NCBI RefSeq assembly: GCF_001598375.1
Contig: NZ_BCYV01000008.1
Location: 124,001 to 188,000, forward strand
From: Novosphingobium capsulatum NBRC 12533
GTDB lineage: Bacteria > Pseudomonadota > Alphaproteobacteria > Sphingomonadales > Sphingomonadaceae
DNA length: 64,000 nucleotides
Direction of reading: 5' to 3'
The translations under genes and the position numbers were made by a program. Under the pieces are notes generated by a model. That model saw only the letters and a program-made list of their open reading frames with translations, was not told the origin of the DNA and did not search any database. Shown piece after piece: positions 37,898-48,679 of the stretch. How positions within the stretch are numbered: position 1 is the first letter of the stretch; each line of letters opens with the position of its first letter.

Positions 37898-39276
37898 CAG
37901 GATGCCTCGATCCGCACGTCCTGATAATCGGTCCAGCGCGACACGGTATGCCCGTCGACGATCTCGTCCATCAACACGCGCCAGCGATAGCGGCCAGGGG
38001 CCAGAGCGAGACCGACCAAGGCGTGGCTGGAAAGACCGTCTCGGTCGATCGTCGGACGGTCTTCGCGGCCAGGCTTGGCCAACTGGAAGCGGAAGGTGGC
38101 GCGGCTTTCATGCGCCGGGTCCCAGTGGAACACATACTGGCGCACCGGGCCATTCCAGCTTTCTTCCACCGACAGGCGCAGGCTGTTTTCCCTCCGCCGC
38201 TCGAATTCGGCGAGCGCCGGCTTGCCTTCCAGCCCATGACCATCGATCGCGGTAGCGCGGACGAAATAGCGTCCATCGGGCAGACCTGCCAATTGCGCCG
38301 AAGATCCGGCCACGACGGTTTCGTCCAGCACTTTGAGGAACTGGGCATCGGTCGCCAGTTGCAGGTGATAGGCCCGCGCGCCCGGCAAGGCTTGCCAGGA
38401 AAAGCGCAGATCCGCATCAGTTTGCGGGGCTGCCGCATCAACCAGCAGCGGCGGCGGCAACAGCGCGATCGGCTCATCCAGATCGCTCGCGGAACCAAAG
38501 CCGGCAGGCAGCACCTGCGCGCTGCGCCCCTGGGTATCGAAACCCACTTTGCCTTCCAGCACCTCGCTCGTCGCACGGTGTGCATCGGCGTCATAGCTCA
38601 TGCGGAAACGGGTGCCGCGCACCGAGGTGACGGCGCCGGGCGTGGCGAACTGAAACGTGCTGGCCGGATCGGTCATCGGCGTGACGGCGGCGCTCGCCCG
38701 GCCCCGCTCGATCGCGAACAGGCGCTCCACATGTCGATCCAGCACCACCTTGCGCAGGCGGCGCACCCGCACGGCCGATTGCGATGGCAGCGCGATGCTT
38801 GTGTCATCGGGCAGCGTGACGGTGACGAACGAGCGCTGCCCGGTTTCGAGCAGCATGCCCTCGGTCACCGGCATGCCATTGGCCGCCGGCCGGCCATCGA
38901 TGCGCACCGCGCCGCGCCAGCTCAACACCGTACCCCGGACCGCTTCCTGCTTGAGCAACACGCGAGGGATCAACAGCGTTTTGCCAATGGGCAGGCGCAG
39001 CGGATCGGCCACGTGGTTGAGCTGCTGGACCGTGCGATAGGTCTCAGGCCGAATCAGATAATCGCTGGCCAGGCGGAACAGGTTGTCACCCGACCGCACG
39101 AGGTAGCGCACCATGTCATCCGGGGCGGGCGTCAACAACGCATTGTCGGGCGCCGATGCAGCATGCGCGGCGCAAGGAGCCAAGCACGCCACCAGCGACA
39201 GCGACTGCGCAAGGGCGAGCGCAAGGCGTGGCCGGGCCACGGCGTCAGGCAGCCAGCGCTTCAAGGCGATATCCAT
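37894..39276 (-). CDS. FecR-domain protein with LysM repeat, exported
   Basis: 460 residues. Signal peptide (ALALAQSLSLVACLAPCAAHA) precedes a LysM module (YLVRSGDNLFRLASDYLIRP), then a FecR domain (VRGTVLSWRGAVRIDGRPAA, TSVRGTRFRM) and beta-rich repeats resembling FnIII. Probably a periplasmic peptidoglycan-linked partner that presents a signal to the CHASE2 kinase. The start is uncertain: ATG at 39276 overlaps the response regulator by 32 nt, and a GTG at 39240, 4 nt after the regulator stop, gives a more compact signal peptide. Confidence 0.88.
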   Translation of the reverse strand: MDIALKRWLPDAVARPRLALALAQSLSLVACLAPCAAHAASAPDNALLTPAPDDMVRYLVRSGDNLFRLASDYLIRPETYRTVQQLNHVADPLRLPIGKTLLIPRVLLKQEAVRGTVLSWRGAVRIDGRPAANGMPVTEGMLLETGQRSFVTVTLPDDTSIALPSQSAVRVRRLRKVVLDRHVERLFAIERGRASAAVTPMTDPASTFQFATPGAVTSVRGTRFRMSYDADAHRATSEVLEGKVGFDTQGRSAQVLPAGFGSASDLDEPIALLPPPLLVDAAAPQTDADLRFSWQALPGARAYHLQLATDAQFLKVLDETVVAGSSAQLAGLPDGRYFVRATAIDGHGLEGKPALAEFERRRENSLRLSVEESWNGPVRQYVFHWDPAHESRATFRFQLAKPGREDRPTIDRDGLSSHALVGLALAPGRYRWRVLMDEIVDGHTVSRWTDYQDVRIEASW

Positions 39277-39931
39277 AGGCATAGATCGGCACCAGCTTGA
39301 AGCCATTGCCGGGCCGCAGGTTGAGCTTGGTGCGGATGTTGGAGATATGCGCATCCAGCGTGCGCGTGGGCAGATCGGGATTGCGGCCCCACAGCGCCTC
39401 GAAGATATAGGCGCGCGACAAGGCACGGTGCATGTTGCGGAAGAGCAGGAGCGCCAGCGCAAATTCCTTGGCCGTGAGGGCAACCGGCTGCCCCTCCAGC
39501 TCCACCGTATCGGCGCGCGTGTCGAACTTGTAGGGGCCAAACTGTTCGACCATGGGGCTGGTCGAAGGATAGGCGCGGCGCACCAGGGCGTTGACCCGCG
39601 CCTTGAGCACGGCCGGCGCCACTGGCTTGATCACATAATCGTCTGCGCCGGCAGAAAGCCCGGCCACGATGTCTTCCTCGGCCGAGCGGCTGGTGAGCAT
39701 GAGTGCGGGCGGCGGCACTTCCAGGTTGCCGCGTGTCCATTCGATGATGGCAAGCCCGGTCATGCCGGGCACGTTCCAGTCGAGAATCAGCAGATCGTAG
39801 GTGGTCCGATGCAGGGCGCGCGTCAGCACCTGCCCGTCGCCGAACACCTCGCAACTGTGCCCCGCCTCGGCCAGGGTCATTTCCACCAACCCGGCCAAGG
39901 CCACGTCATCTTCCAAAATCGCTATGCGCAC
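39245..39931 (-). CDS. Response regulator, OmpR/PhoB type
   Basis: 228 residues. Receiver domain with acidic pair Glu7/Asp8-Asp9, phospho-acceptor Asp51 (LLILDWNVPG), Thr in LMLTSRS and Lys in VIKPV, then a winged-helix DNA-binding domain (TLDAHISNIRTKLNL, ANGYGYRL-like end YAYGYRLEAL). First gene of the three-gene signalling operon, and partner of the CHASE2 kinase by position. Confidence 0.95.
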   Translation of the reverse strand: MRIAILEDDVALAGLVEMTLAEAGHSCEVFGDGQVLTRALHRTTYDLLILDWNVPGMTGLAIIEWTRGNLEVPPPALMLTSRSAEEDIVAGLSAGADDYVIKPVAPAVLKARVNALVRRAYPSTSPMVEQFGPYKFDTRADTVELEGQPVALTAKEFALALLLFRNMHRALSRAYIFEALWGRNPDLPTRTLDAHISNIRTKLNLRPGNGFKLVPIYAYGYRLEALAA

Positions 39932-40168
39932 GGCGGCCCTTCTGCGCCCGCAATTCCCGGGCGACCAACCGCCTCCTTAGCAATGCCTGCGCGCAAAGCG
40001 AGATAGCGCAAAATCCCTTTGCAATGTTTTACAGCATGCCCGAAAGCTGAAGTCGGCAGACAAAGGCGATCTGGTGTTTTATCGCCCGGAATGACATCTG
40101 CCAAAACCGTCTGCACAGCGGCAGATTCATCGCTGCGGGACCGCCGTGCACAATGTTGAGGAAACGGC

Positions 40169-41647
40169 ATGGATCGCCCGCACACGCCAACTGACGCAGC
40201 CTTTGAACCGATCGACGAGATCACTATCGTCGATGGCCGTCTGGGCGGGCTGATCGGCGCTGCACCCAATGCCTATGTGCTGTTCCAACCCGATCTGACG
40301 ATCGCGGGTTGCAACGACGCTTATGTCGCAGCCGTGGGGCGCCCGCGCGAAACCTTCGTCGGCCTGCCATTGTTCGAGGCTTTTCCGGCCGATCCGGACA
40401 GCGAAAGCTACCGCCTGCTGCGCAAGTCGCTCCATCGCGTACAGCGCGCCCATGAAACCGATCACATTGCCTTCATCCCTTATGCCGTGGGCGATCCGGG
40501 GACAGTGCCGACAATGCGCTATTGGAGCGCGACCCACGTACCGATCATGAGCGCGGACGGCAGGTTGCGCTACATCCTGCAGCACACCGCCGACATCACT
40601 GCGCTGCTGACCCAAACCGCCGATACCGGCCGGGCCGCCATCCTCGAGGCAGGCATCCTGATGCGCGCCAACAAGGTGCAGGCCGAAATCGAGCGGATGC
40701 GCGACCTGTTCGATCAATCGCCAGGCTTCATCGCCATCCTGCGCGGGCCGGACCACGTGTTCGAAATCGCCAACGCTGCCTACAACCAGTTGATCGGGCA
40801 TCGACCGCTGTTGGGCCTCCCGCTGCGCGAGGCCTTGCCCGAAGTGGTGGAACAGGGGTTTGTCGACCTGGTGGACGGTGTTTACCGCACCGGGCAGCCC
40901 TATATCGGGCGCAGCGCGCTCGTCTCGCTGCAACTGGCGCCGGGCCTGCCGCCGGAAGAGCGCTATCTCGATTTCGCCTATCAGCCGCTGCGCGATGCCG
41001 CCGGCGCTGTGCACGGGGTTTTCGTGCAGGGCGTGGACGTGACCGAGCAGCAGCGCGCCGAACAGCGCATGGCCACAATCATGCGGGAAAGCGTGCACCG
41101 CATCAAGAACACGCTGGCCATGGCCCAGGCGGTGGTTTCCGCCACGCTGCGCGATGCGCATGACATGGTCACCGCACGCCGTGATATCCTGGCCCGGCTG
41201 AGCGTGCTGTCGGTAACGCAGCCGGCACTGATCGAAGGGCACTTGGCGCCGGCCGACGTGGCACTCACGGTGATGGCGGTGATGAAGCTGCATGTCGATC
41301 TGTTCGGCCGCATCACCATGGAGGGCCCCAGCGCCGAAATCGCGCCCGCTGCCGCACAGGGGCTGGCCCTGATCCTGCACGAGTTGGCGACCAACGCGAT
41401 CAAGTATGGCGCGCTGTCATGCGACAGCGGCAATCTGTCTCTCACCTGGCAAACCATCCCGGCGGAAAACCGGGTCGAACTGTTGTGGCATGAAAGCGGC
41501 GGCCCAGCCGTGCGCCAGCCAGACCGCAAGGGCTTTGGCACCACCCTGATCGAACGCGCCCTGCCCCGCACCGGTGGCAACCGCGTGGACCTGTACTTTG
41601 CGCCGGCCGGCGTGCAGTGCCGGATCAGCCTGGCTCTGCGCGCCTGA
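40169..41647 (+). CDS. PAS-domain HWE-family sensor histidine kinase
   Basis: 492 residues, no membrane helix. Two PAS domains (about 30-150 and 175-295) precede an HWE/HisKA_2 kinase core: H-box ESVHRIKNTLAMAQAV (His310), N-box LILHELATNAIKYGAL, WHESGGP and GFGTTLIERAL. HWE kinases are typical of alphaproteobacteria and often feed the PhyR/EcfG general stress pathway or light and redox sensing; no chromophore-binding LOV cysteine is obvious. It is divergent from the response regulator across 237 nt. GAGGA precedes the ATG. Confidence 0.92.
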   Translation: MDRPHTPTDAAFEPIDEITIVDGRLGGLIGAAPNAYVLFQPDLTIAGCNDAYVAAVGRPRETFVGLPLFEAFPADPDSESYRLLRKSLHRVQRAHETDHIAFIPYAVGDPGTVPTMRYWSATHVPIMSADGRLRYILQHTADITALLTQTADTGRAAILEAGILMRANKVQAEIERMRDLFDQSPGFIAILRGPDHVFEIANAAYNQLIGHRPLLGLPLREALPEVVEQGFVDLVDGVYRTGQPYIGRSALVSLQLAPGLPPEERYLDFAYQPLRDAAGAVHGVFVQGVDVTEQQRAEQRMATIMRESVHRIKNTLAMAQAVVSATLRDAHDMVTARRDILARLSVLSVTQPALIEGHLAPADVALTVMAVMKLHVDLFGRITMEGPSAEIAPAAAQGLALILHELATNAIKYGALSCDSGNLSLTWQTIPAENRVELLWHESGGPAVRQPDRKGFGTTLIERALPRTGGNRVDLYFAPAGVQCRISLALRA

Positions 41648-41665
41648 CGCAGCGGATGCGTCCGT

Positions 41666-43393
41666 CTATCTGACGCGGAACGCCACCAGGCGGGTGGCAA
41701 AGGGCGCCAGCACTGGATTGGCAAGATCAGCGCTGGCGTCGGGCTGGGTCGTCAGCAGCACGCGCCCATCACTGGGCACGTGGCCGCCTGCCCACCCGGA
41801 AATGGCGAGGCGCTGTTGGGCAGCGCTCATGTTGAGCAAGACCAGCACGCCCTGGCCCGATCGATCGAGCCGGGCAAAAGCGACGACATCGGCGTTACCG
41901 GATTCGAGCGGAACATAGCTGCCCTCGCGCAAGGCAGGCAGATCCCTGCGCAGGGTGAGCAATTGCCGGTACCAATTCAGCATCGAATGCGGATCGGCCG
42001 ACTGGGCGGCCACGTTGGTGGTGGCAGCAGCCTGGGCCACGGGCAACCAGGGCGATCCGGTCGTGAAGCCGCCGCCAGCCGTGCCTGTCCACTGCATCGG
42101 GCTGCGCTCGGGATCGCGCTTGTCCGCTACTACGCGCTTGGGGCCGAGCGGCACGTCCTTGAGTTCCGCCGCGGTCAAATCGGCCATGCCGATCTCTTCC
42201 CCGTAATACATCAGCGCGGTTCCGCCGGCGGTCAGCGTCATCGCAGCCGTCAGCCGCGCGATCGCATCATCGTGCACCCCATCGCCAAAGGCAGTCCACT
42301 GGCGCGAATGATCGTGGCTGGAAAAGAAGAACACCGGCGGTTGGCCGCGCAGGCGGCTGTGCGCATCGTCCAGCTGGCGCTTGAACACCTTGGCGTCGAG
42401 ATGGGTGAGATTGCCGTAGAGGAAGTTCATCGGCAGGTTGATCTCGTCCGCCTTGGAACCATAGACCTTGGCGAGGTCATCGATCGTTGGCGTGGAGGAT
42501 TCACCCAGCAGGATCGCCTGCCCCGGCGCCGCATCCACGATCCGGCGCATCTCGCGCAGGATGGCATGGCTTTCCTCCCGCCCGGAATTATAGGGCTTGA
42601 GCCCCACTGATGGGCCGCCCTTCACATCCGGATCGTTGGGCCAGGTTGGATCTTCAAACAGGTACGGCGTGGCATCGAGCCGGAAGCCGCTCGCCCCATG
42701 CGCCAGCCAGAAGCGCATGACATCGTGCATGGCCTTTTGCAGGCCGGGGTTGGCCCAGTTCAGATCCGGCTGCTGCTTGAGGAAGATATGATAATAATAC
42801 TGCTTCGTCGCCGCGTCATATTCCCAGGTTGATCCGCCGAAGATCGATTCCCAGTTGGTGGGCGGCCCGCCATTGGGCGCAGGGTCGTGCCACACATACC
42901 AATCGCGCTTGGGATTGGTGCGCGACGCGCGCGCTTCCTTGAACCACGGGTGCTGATCCGACGAGTGATTGAGCACGAAATCAACCAGCACGCGAATGCC
43001 GCGCTTGCGCGCCTGCCGGGTCAATTCGTCCCAATCGGCCATCGTGCCGTATTCCGGCGCGACCCCGGTGTAATCGGCGACGTCATAGCCGAAATCGGCA
43101 TTCGGCGACGGAAAGAACGGCGTAACCCAGATGGCATCGACGCCCAGGTTTTGCAGGTAATCGAGGCGCTGGGTAATGCCCTTGAGATCGCCGATGCCAT
43201 CGCCGTTGCTGTCCTGGAAACTGCGCGGATAGATCTCGTAGATCACCGCGTGCTTCCACCATGGCGTAGACACAGTCTGAACATCGGTTGCCGGGCGCGC
43301 CGCGACGGCAGGGACAAAGGCCAGCGTGCAAATCACCGTTCCCGCTGCCAGCGTGATGGCAAGAGCCCGGAGATGGTGATGCAACGATATCAT
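41666..43393 (-). CDS. GH13 alpha-glucosidase, secreted
   Basis: 575 residues from MISLHHHLRALAITLAAGTV, with a signal peptide. GH13 regions: VDFVLNHSSDQHPWF (I), GFRLDATPY with nucleophile Asp (II), ILLGESSTP with acid/base Glu (III) and FFSSHDHSRQW with the third Asp (IV). IYEIYPRSFQDSNGDGIGDL is the classic N-terminus of oligo-1,6/alpha-glucosidases. Predicted to release glucose from maltose- or sucrose-type alpha-glucosides in the periplasm. No transporter for it is adjacent. Confidence 0.93.
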   Translation of the reverse strand: MISLHHHLRALAITLAAGTVICTLAFVPAVAARPATDVQTVSTPWWKHAVIYEIYPRSFQDSNGDGIGDLKGITQRLDYLQNLGVDAIWVTPFFPSPNADFGYDVADYTGVAPEYGTMADWDELTRQARKRGIRVLVDFVLNHSSDQHPWFKEARASRTNPKRDWYVWHDPAPNGGPPTNWESIFGGSTWEYDAATKQYYYHIFLKQQPDLNWANPGLQKAMHDVMRFWLAHGASGFRLDATPYLFEDPTWPNDPDVKGGPSVGLKPYNSGREESHAILREMRRIVDAAPGQAILLGESSTPTIDDLAKVYGSKADEINLPMNFLYGNLTHLDAKVFKRQLDDAHSRLRGQPPVFFFSSHDHSRQWTAFGDGVHDDAIARLTAAMTLTAGGTALMYYGEEIGMADLTAAELKDVPLGPKRVVADKRDPERSPMQWTGTAGGGFTTGSPWLPVAQAAATTNVAAQSADPHSMLNWYRQLLTLRRDLPALREGSYVPLESGNADVVAFARLDRSGQGVLVLLNMSAAQQRLAISGWAGGHVPSDGRVLLTTQPDASADLANPVLAPFATRLVAFRVR

Positions 43394-43521
43394 GCGCGCG
43401 GTCTCCGCCAAGGCAACGACAGGAACGTGCCAGCGCCGGATCTTGCCGATTGCACAGCGCTCGCCATGAAACACAGCGTGGCACGGCGCGGCAGGCTATG
43501 CAATCGGTTGCAATTCCCCGA

Positions 43522-44211
43522 TCAGGCGAGCTCGGTATTCCGTGCGGCGCTTGGCCGGCAGGCCACGCCGGCCACGGCAGCGGGCGCCCGGTCTGCACCG
43601 CGCAGCGCAAGGATCTGCGTCCGGAAAGAGGCAAAGGCCATCTCGGCCATGCGCCGCGCCTCGGCCTCGCCCCGGATGAGATCGTGCTGCATCAGACCCA
43701 GCGACAGCATCAGCAGCATGTCGGCCATACAGACACGGGCCGATGCCACGTCATCGCCAGGCAAGAGCACTTCGATCGCGCGGAGCAGGCCGGCGTGCAC
43801 GGTGTTGTGGCAGCGCTTGAAGATTTCGGCCACCTTGCGATTGCGGGCAGACTCGGCCACGATTTCCGCGATCAGCACGTTGGGACAATCGGGATCGGGT
43901 ATCAGGAAATCGTGCAACCATTGCCACACTGCCGATTCGTCACGCAGGGCAACGCCCAGCACGATATCACCACGTTCCAAGAATTCGCCGGAGTCAGACG
44001 CCACGATCTCGGCGATGATCGCTTCCTTGGACGCGAAATCGCGATAGAGCTGGCCCACGGCCACGCCCGATTCCTTGGCAATCTGAGCCACGCCGGTTGC
44101 ATGAAAACCGTTTTCTATAAATAGCTTACGCGCAGCAGCAGTAATCTTTTCCCGCCGCTGTGCCGCCTTGCCCCCCGCCCTGAGGCACACTGGCGCCTGA
44201 TCCGTAGTCAT
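43522..44211 (-). CDS. TetR-family repressor of the RND efflux operon
   Basis: 229 residues. N-terminal HTH (ITAAARKLFIENGFHATGVA, QIAKESGVAVGQLYRDFASK) followed by a helical ligand-binding domain. It is divergent from the efflux operon with a 107-nt shared control region that contains a palindrome at 44277-44292, the usual layout for an AcrR/TtgR-like local repressor induced by the pump's substrates. Confidence 0.92.
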   Translation of the reverse strand: MTTDQAPVCLRAGGKAAQRREKITAAARKLFIENGFHATGVAQIAKESGVAVGQLYRDFASKEAIIAEIVASDSGEFLERGDIVLGVALRDESAVWQWLHDFLIPDPDCPNVLIAEIVAESARNRKVAEIFKRCHNTVHAGLLRAIEVLLPGDDVASARVCMADMLLMLSLGLMQHDLIRGEAEARRMAEMAFASFRTQILALRGADRAPAAVAGVACRPSAARNTELA

Positions 44212-44276
44212 AGCCTCTCTCTACCCAAAATTTCCTGCTTGACCACTGGCCCCCCGGCGCAGTAGCGCAAATTTGT

Positions 44277-44292
44277 GAGTGATCGTTCACTC
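44277..44292. promoter_or_regulatory. TetR operator candidate before the RND operon
   Basis: Inverted repeat GAGTGA and TCACTC with a 4-nt centre, in the divergent region 26 nt before the adaptor start. Well placed to block transcription of the pump and of tetR. Confidence 0.55.
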
Positions 44293-44318
44293 TCATACAC
44301 TGATCGGCAGGATTTTGC

Positions 44319-45497
44319 ATGACATTTTTGCGACGCGTCACCCCGGCGCTGGCTTTGGCCCTTGCGGCATGCGGATCGCAACCCCCAGGCGCGGGCGGTC
44401 CCGGCGGGCCAGGCGGCGGCGCTGCGCCTGCCGTTTCGGTGGTGGCAGTGCAGGAACAGCCCCTGCCGATCACGGCCGAATTTCCGGGCCGGACGGTGGC
44501 CTATGAAACCTCGGACGTGCGGCCCCAGGTCAACGGCCTGATCCAGTCGCGCCTGTTCACCGAGGGTGATTTCGTGCGCGCCGGCCAGCCGCTCTATCGC
44601 ATCGATCCCGCGCCCTATCAGGCCCAGGTGATGAGCGCGCGGGCAGCGCTGGCCAAGGCCCGCGCCGCGATCGCGTCGACCCAGGCCCAGGCGAGCCGCT
44701 ATGGCGAATTGGTCAAGATCAACGCCATCGCCCGCCAAGACTATGACAACGCGGTGAGCACCGCCGGACAGGCCCGGGCCGATGTGGCGGCACAGGAAGC
44801 TGCCCTGCGGACCGCGCAGATCGATCTGGCGCGCACGACCATCACCGCGCCGATCAGCGGGCGCATCGGCCGCTCGCTCACCACCACGGGCGGGCTGGTT
44901 TCGGCCGCACAGGCCACCGCGCTCACCACGATCCAGCGCATCGATCCGGTCTATGTGGATATTCCCCAATCCAGCGCCGACCTGCTCAAGCTGCGCCGCC
45001 AGATCATGGACGGCAAGCTGACCAAGGACGGCAAGGCCAAGGTCCAGTTGATCCTGGAAGATGGCAGCACCTATCCGCTGCAAGGCGACCTCCTGTTCAC
45101 CGACGTGACCGTGGACCAGGCGACCGGTTCGCAGGTGCTGCGCGCCGTGTTCCCCAATCCGCGCAGCCTGCTGCTGCCGGGCATGTTCGTTCGCGCCCGC
45201 CTGGTGCAGGGCACGGTGCAGAATGCCATGCTGGTGCCACAACAGGCGTTGACCCGCGATGAACATGGCAATGCCGTGGTCATGGTGGTTGGCGCGCAGA
45301 ACAAGGTGGAAGCGCGCCCGGTGCAGACCGGCGGCACGCAGGGTGACAAGTGGATCGTTACCGGCGGGCTGCGCAGCGGCGACAAGGTGATCGTGGAAGG
45401 TGGTATGATGCTGCAGCCGGGGATGCCGGTGAATCCGCAGCCCTGGAACCCCAACGCCCCGGCCGGCACAGCACCCAGCCAGGCACAGGGAAAGTAA
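44319..45497 (+). CDS. RND efflux periplasmic adaptor (AcrA/MexA-like)
   Basis: 392-residue membrane-fusion lipoprotein (lipobox in LALALAACGS). Lipoyl-like barrel halves (VRPQVNGLIQSRLFTEGDFV, RTTITAPISGRIGRSL) flank an alpha-hairpin, followed by the beta-barrel and membrane-proximal domains (GQNKVEARPVQTG-type region). Links the inner-membrane pump to the outer-membrane channel. First of three efflux genes; the next begins 6 nt after its stop. Confidence 0.95.
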   Translation: MTFLRRVTPALALALAACGSQPPGAGGPGGPGGGAAPAVSVVAVQEQPLPITAEFPGRTVAYETSDVRPQVNGLIQSRLFTEGDFVRAGQPLYRIDPAPYQAQVMSARAALAKARAAIASTQAQASRYGELVKINAIARQDYDNAVSTAGQARADVAAQEAALRTAQIDLARTTITAPISGRIGRSLTTTGGLVSAAQATALTTIQRIDPVYVDIPQSSADLLKLRRQIMDGKLTKDGKAKVQLILEDGSTYPLQGDLLFTDVTVDQATGSQVLRAVFPNPRSLLLPGMFVRARLVQGTVQNAMLVPQQALTRDEHGNAVVMVVGAQNKVEARPVQTGGTQGDKWIVTGGLRSGDKVIVEGGMMLQPGMPVNPQPWNPNAPAGTAPSQAQGK

Positions 45498-45503
45498 TCC
45501 CGC

Positions 45504-48500
45504 ATGTCACGCTTTTTCATCGACCGGCCCATCTTCGCATGGGTCATCGCGATCGTGCTGATGCTGGCCGGCGTTCTGGCTATCCGCACGCTGCCGATCT
45601 CGCAGTTTCCGGCAATTGCCCCACCGGCGGTGTCGATCACCGCCACCTATCCCGGGGCTGACGCCGAAACCCTGGAGAAGACCACCACCCAGATCATCGA
45701 ACAGCAGATGAAGGGGCTGGATCACCTGCGGTATTTCTCGTCCTCGTCCTCCGCTGCGGGCACGGTGACGATCACCCTCACGTTCGAGCAAGGCACCAAC
45801 CCTGATATCGCCCAGGTGCAGGTGCAGAACAAGCTGCAGGCAGCCACTCCGCTCCTGCCGCAGGAAGTGCAGCAGCAGGGCCTGCAAGTCGCCAAGGCGA
45901 CGCAGAACTTCCTGATGTTCGTTGGCCTGTATTCGGAGAGCGGCAAGCGTTCCGGCGCGGACTTGGCCGACACCCTTGTTTCCAAGCTGCAGGATCCCCT
46001 GTCGCGCGTTTCGGGCGTGGGTGATACGCAGATTTTCGGGTCGCAATACGCGATGCGTGTCTGGCTCGATCCGCTCAAGCTGAACCAGTACGCCCTGTCG
46101 GTCGCAGATGTCACGGCCGCGCTGAAAGCGCAGAACGCCCAGGTTTCGGCCGGCCAGATCGGCGCCCTGCCCGCACCGGGCACGCAGATGCTCAACGCGA
46201 CCGTGGCGGTGCAATCACGCCTGTCCACGCCAGAGGAATTCTCCAAGATCCGCCTCAAGATCGGCAGCGACGGCGCCGTGGTTCGCCTGGGCGACGTTGC
46301 CCGCGTCGAGGTTGGCGCGGAAAACTACGGCTTTGAATCCAAGTGGAATGGCAAGCCTGCCGCTGGTCTTGGGATCAAGCTGGCGCCTGGCGCCAACGCG
46401 CTGGACACCGTTGACGCCATCAAGGCCCGCGTGAACGAGCTTTCCACGCAGTTCCCGTCTGACATCAAGGTCATCTATCCCTACGATACCACGCCGTTCG
46501 TCCGCCTTTCGGTGGAGCAGGTCGTGCACACCCTGGTCGAGGCCGTGGTGCTGGTATTCCTCGTGATGTTCCTGTTCCTGCAGAACTGGCGCGCCACGCT
46601 GATCCCCACGATCGCCGTTCCGGTCGTTCTGCTGGGCACCTTTGCCGTCATGGCGGCAGCGGGCTATTCGATCAACACGCTCACGCTGTTCGGGATGGTC
46701 CTGGCCATCGGCCTCTTGGTCGACGACGCGATCGTGGTGGTCGAAAACGTCGAGCGCCTGATCGTGACCGAGCACCTCAGTCCGATCGACGCCGCGCGCA
46801 AATCGATGAACGAGATTTCCGGCGCGCTGATCGGCATCGCCATGGTGCTGGCGGCCGTGTTCCTGCCGATGGCGTTCTTCGGCGGATCGACCGGGGTGAT
46901 CTATCGCCAGTTCTCGATCACGATCGTGTCGGCCATGGCGCTTTCCGTGCTCGTCGCCTTGGTGCTGACGCCCGCGCTGTGCGCCGCCATTCTCAAGCCG
47001 CACAAGCCCAATGAGCAGGAAAGCAATGGGCCGCTGGCCCGTTTCTTCCGCTGGTTCAACGAAAAATTCGATGCCGGCCAAGAACGCTATGAACGCAGCG
47101 TGCGCTCCACCGCGCGCAACTGGAAACGTTCGATGGTGGTCTATGCCCTGATCGTGGGCGGGTTGGCGCTATTGTTCGTGCGGCTGCCCGGCGGGTTCCT
47201 TCCCGATGAAGACCAGGGCATGGTCATCGCTCTGGTCCAAGGCCCAGCCGGCTCTACCGCCGCGCGCACGGAAAAGGGCCTCACCGTGATCCGTGACCAC
47301 TTCACCAAGCAGGAAAGCGCCAACATTGCCGGCGTGTTCACGGTGAACGGTTTCAGTTTCGCGGGATCGGGCCAGAACAGCGGCCTGGCGTTCGTGCCGC
47401 TCAAGCCGTGGAGCGAACGCTCTGGCAAGGCCAACGCGGCGCAGTCGATCGCCGGGCGCGCCATGGGCGCGTTTGCCGCCTATCGCGACGGGCTGATCTT
47501 CGCGATCACCCCGCCCGCCGTGCAGGAACTGGGCAATGCCACCGGGTTCGACCTGCAGTTGGTGGACCAGGCCGGACTGGGGCATGCCCGGCTGCTGCAA
47601 ATTCGCAACATGATGTTGGGCATGGCCATGCAGGACAAGAGCATGGTCGGCGTACGCCCCAACTCGCTCGACGATGCGCCGCAGCTCAAGGTGACGGTGG
47701 ACCAGGAAAAGGCGGGTGCGCTCGGCCTTGATCTGTCCACGATCAACAGCACGATCGCCACGGCGTGGGGCGGCAGCTACGTCAACGACTTCGTCGATCG
47801 TGGCCGTGTAAAGCGGGTCTACGTCCAGGCCGATGCGCCCTATCGCATGGCGCCCGAAGACATGGACAAGCTGTTCGTGCGATCCAGCAACGGCAGCATG
47901 ACGCCCTTCAGCGCCTTTTCCACGATCTCGTGGGAAAAGGGGCCGGTGCAGCTCACCCGCTACAACGGCCTGCCCTCGATGGAAATTCTCGGCGCACCGG
48001 CACCGGGCGTCGCCACCGGAAGCGCCATGGCCGCGATGGAGGCGATCCACGCCAAGCTGCCCCCCGGCACCGCGCTGGAATGGACCGGTCTTTCCTATGA
48101 AGAACGGCTTTCGGGTGGGCAGGCGCCGGCGCTTTATGGCCTGTCGCTGCTGATCGTGTTCCTGTGCCTTGCCGCGCTGTATGAAAGCTGGTCGGTTCCG
48201 CTGTCCGTCATCATGGTTGTGCCGCTTGGCGTGATCGGCGCGGTGCTGGCAGCCACGCTGACGGGGCTCAACAACGATATCTACCTTCAGGTGGGCCTGA
48301 TCACCACCATCGGGGTGTCGGCCAAGAACGCGATCCTGATCGTGGAATTTGCCGAAGAGCGCATGCGCGACGGCATGGGCGCGTTCGACGCGGCGATCAG
48401 TGCCGCCCGGCTGCGCCTGCGACCGATCCTGATGACCAGCCTTGCCTTCATCTTCGGCGTGCTGCCCCTGGCAGTGGCGACCGGGGCTGGTGCTGGCGGC

Positions 48501-48674
48501 CAGAATGCCATCGGTCGTGCCGTCGTGGGCGGGATGCTCTCCGCAACGGTGCTGGCGATCTTCCTTGTGCCGATGTTCTTCGTGGTGGTCTTCAACCTCT
48601 TCACGCGGCGCAAGCAGGCCGATCAAACCCATACCCAAGACGACGAGGGCGCGTCCGCGCCCCAGGGAGTCTGA
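45504..48674 (+). CDS. RND multidrug efflux permease (HAE1, AcrB-like)
   Basis: 1056 residues, full length for AcrB/MexB. Starts [20 protein letters not shown]; proton-relay acidic pair in [17 protein letters not shown] (helix 4) and the Lys in [16 protein letters not shown] (helix 10) are intact. Exports hydrophobic drugs, detergents or phenolics using proton motive force. Middle gene of the pump operon. Confidence 0.96.
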   Translation: MSRFFIDRPIFAWVIAIVLMLAGVLAIRTLPISQFPAIAPPAVSITATYPGADAETLEKTTTQIIEQQMKGLDHLRYFSSSSSAAGTVTITLTFEQGTNPDIAQVQVQNKLQAATPLLPQEVQQQGLQVAKATQNFLMFVGLYSESGKRSGADLADTLVSKLQDPLSRVSGVGDTQIFGSQYAMRVWLDPLKLNQYALSVADVTAALKAQNAQVSAGQIGALPAPGTQMLNATVAVQSRLSTPEEFSKIRLKIGSDGAVVRLGDVARVEVGAENYGFESKWNGKPAAGLGIKLAPGANALDTVDAIKARVNELSTQFPSDIKVIYPYDTTPFVRLSVEQVVHTLVEAVVLVFLVMFLFLQNWRATLIPTIAVPVVLLGTFAVMAAAGYSINTLTLFGMVLAIGLLVDDAIVVVENVERLIVTEHLSPIDAARKSMNEISGALIGIAMVLAAVFLPMAFFGGSTGVIYRQFSITIVSAMALSVLVALVLTPALCAAILKPHKPNEQESNGPLARFFRWFNEKFDAGQERYERSVRSTARNWKRSMVVYALIVGGLALLFVRLPGGFLPDEDQGMVIALVQGPAGSTAARTEKGLTVIRDHFTKQESANIAGVFTVNGFSFAGSGQNSGLAFVPLKPWSERSGKANAAQSIAGRAMGAFAAYRDGLIFAITPPAVQELGNATGFDLQLVDQAGLGHARLLQIRNMMLGMAMQDKSMVGVRPNSLDDAPQLKVTVDQEKAGALGLDLSTINSTIATAWGGSYVNDFVDRGRVKRVYVQADAPYRMAPEDMDKLFVRSSNGSMTPFSAFSTISWEKGPVQLTRYNGLPSMEILGAPAPGVATGSAMAAMEAIHAKLPPGTALEWTGLSYEERLSGGQAPALYGLSLLIVFLCLAALYESWSVPLSVIMVVPLGVIGAVLAATLTGLNNDIYLQVGLITTIGVSAKNAILIVEFAEERMRDGMGAFDAAISAARLRLRPILMTSLAFIFGVLPLAVATGAGAGGQNAIGRAVVGGMLSATVLAIFLVPMFFVVVFNLFTRRKQADQTHTQDDEGASAPQGV

Positions 48675-48679
48675 CTGTC

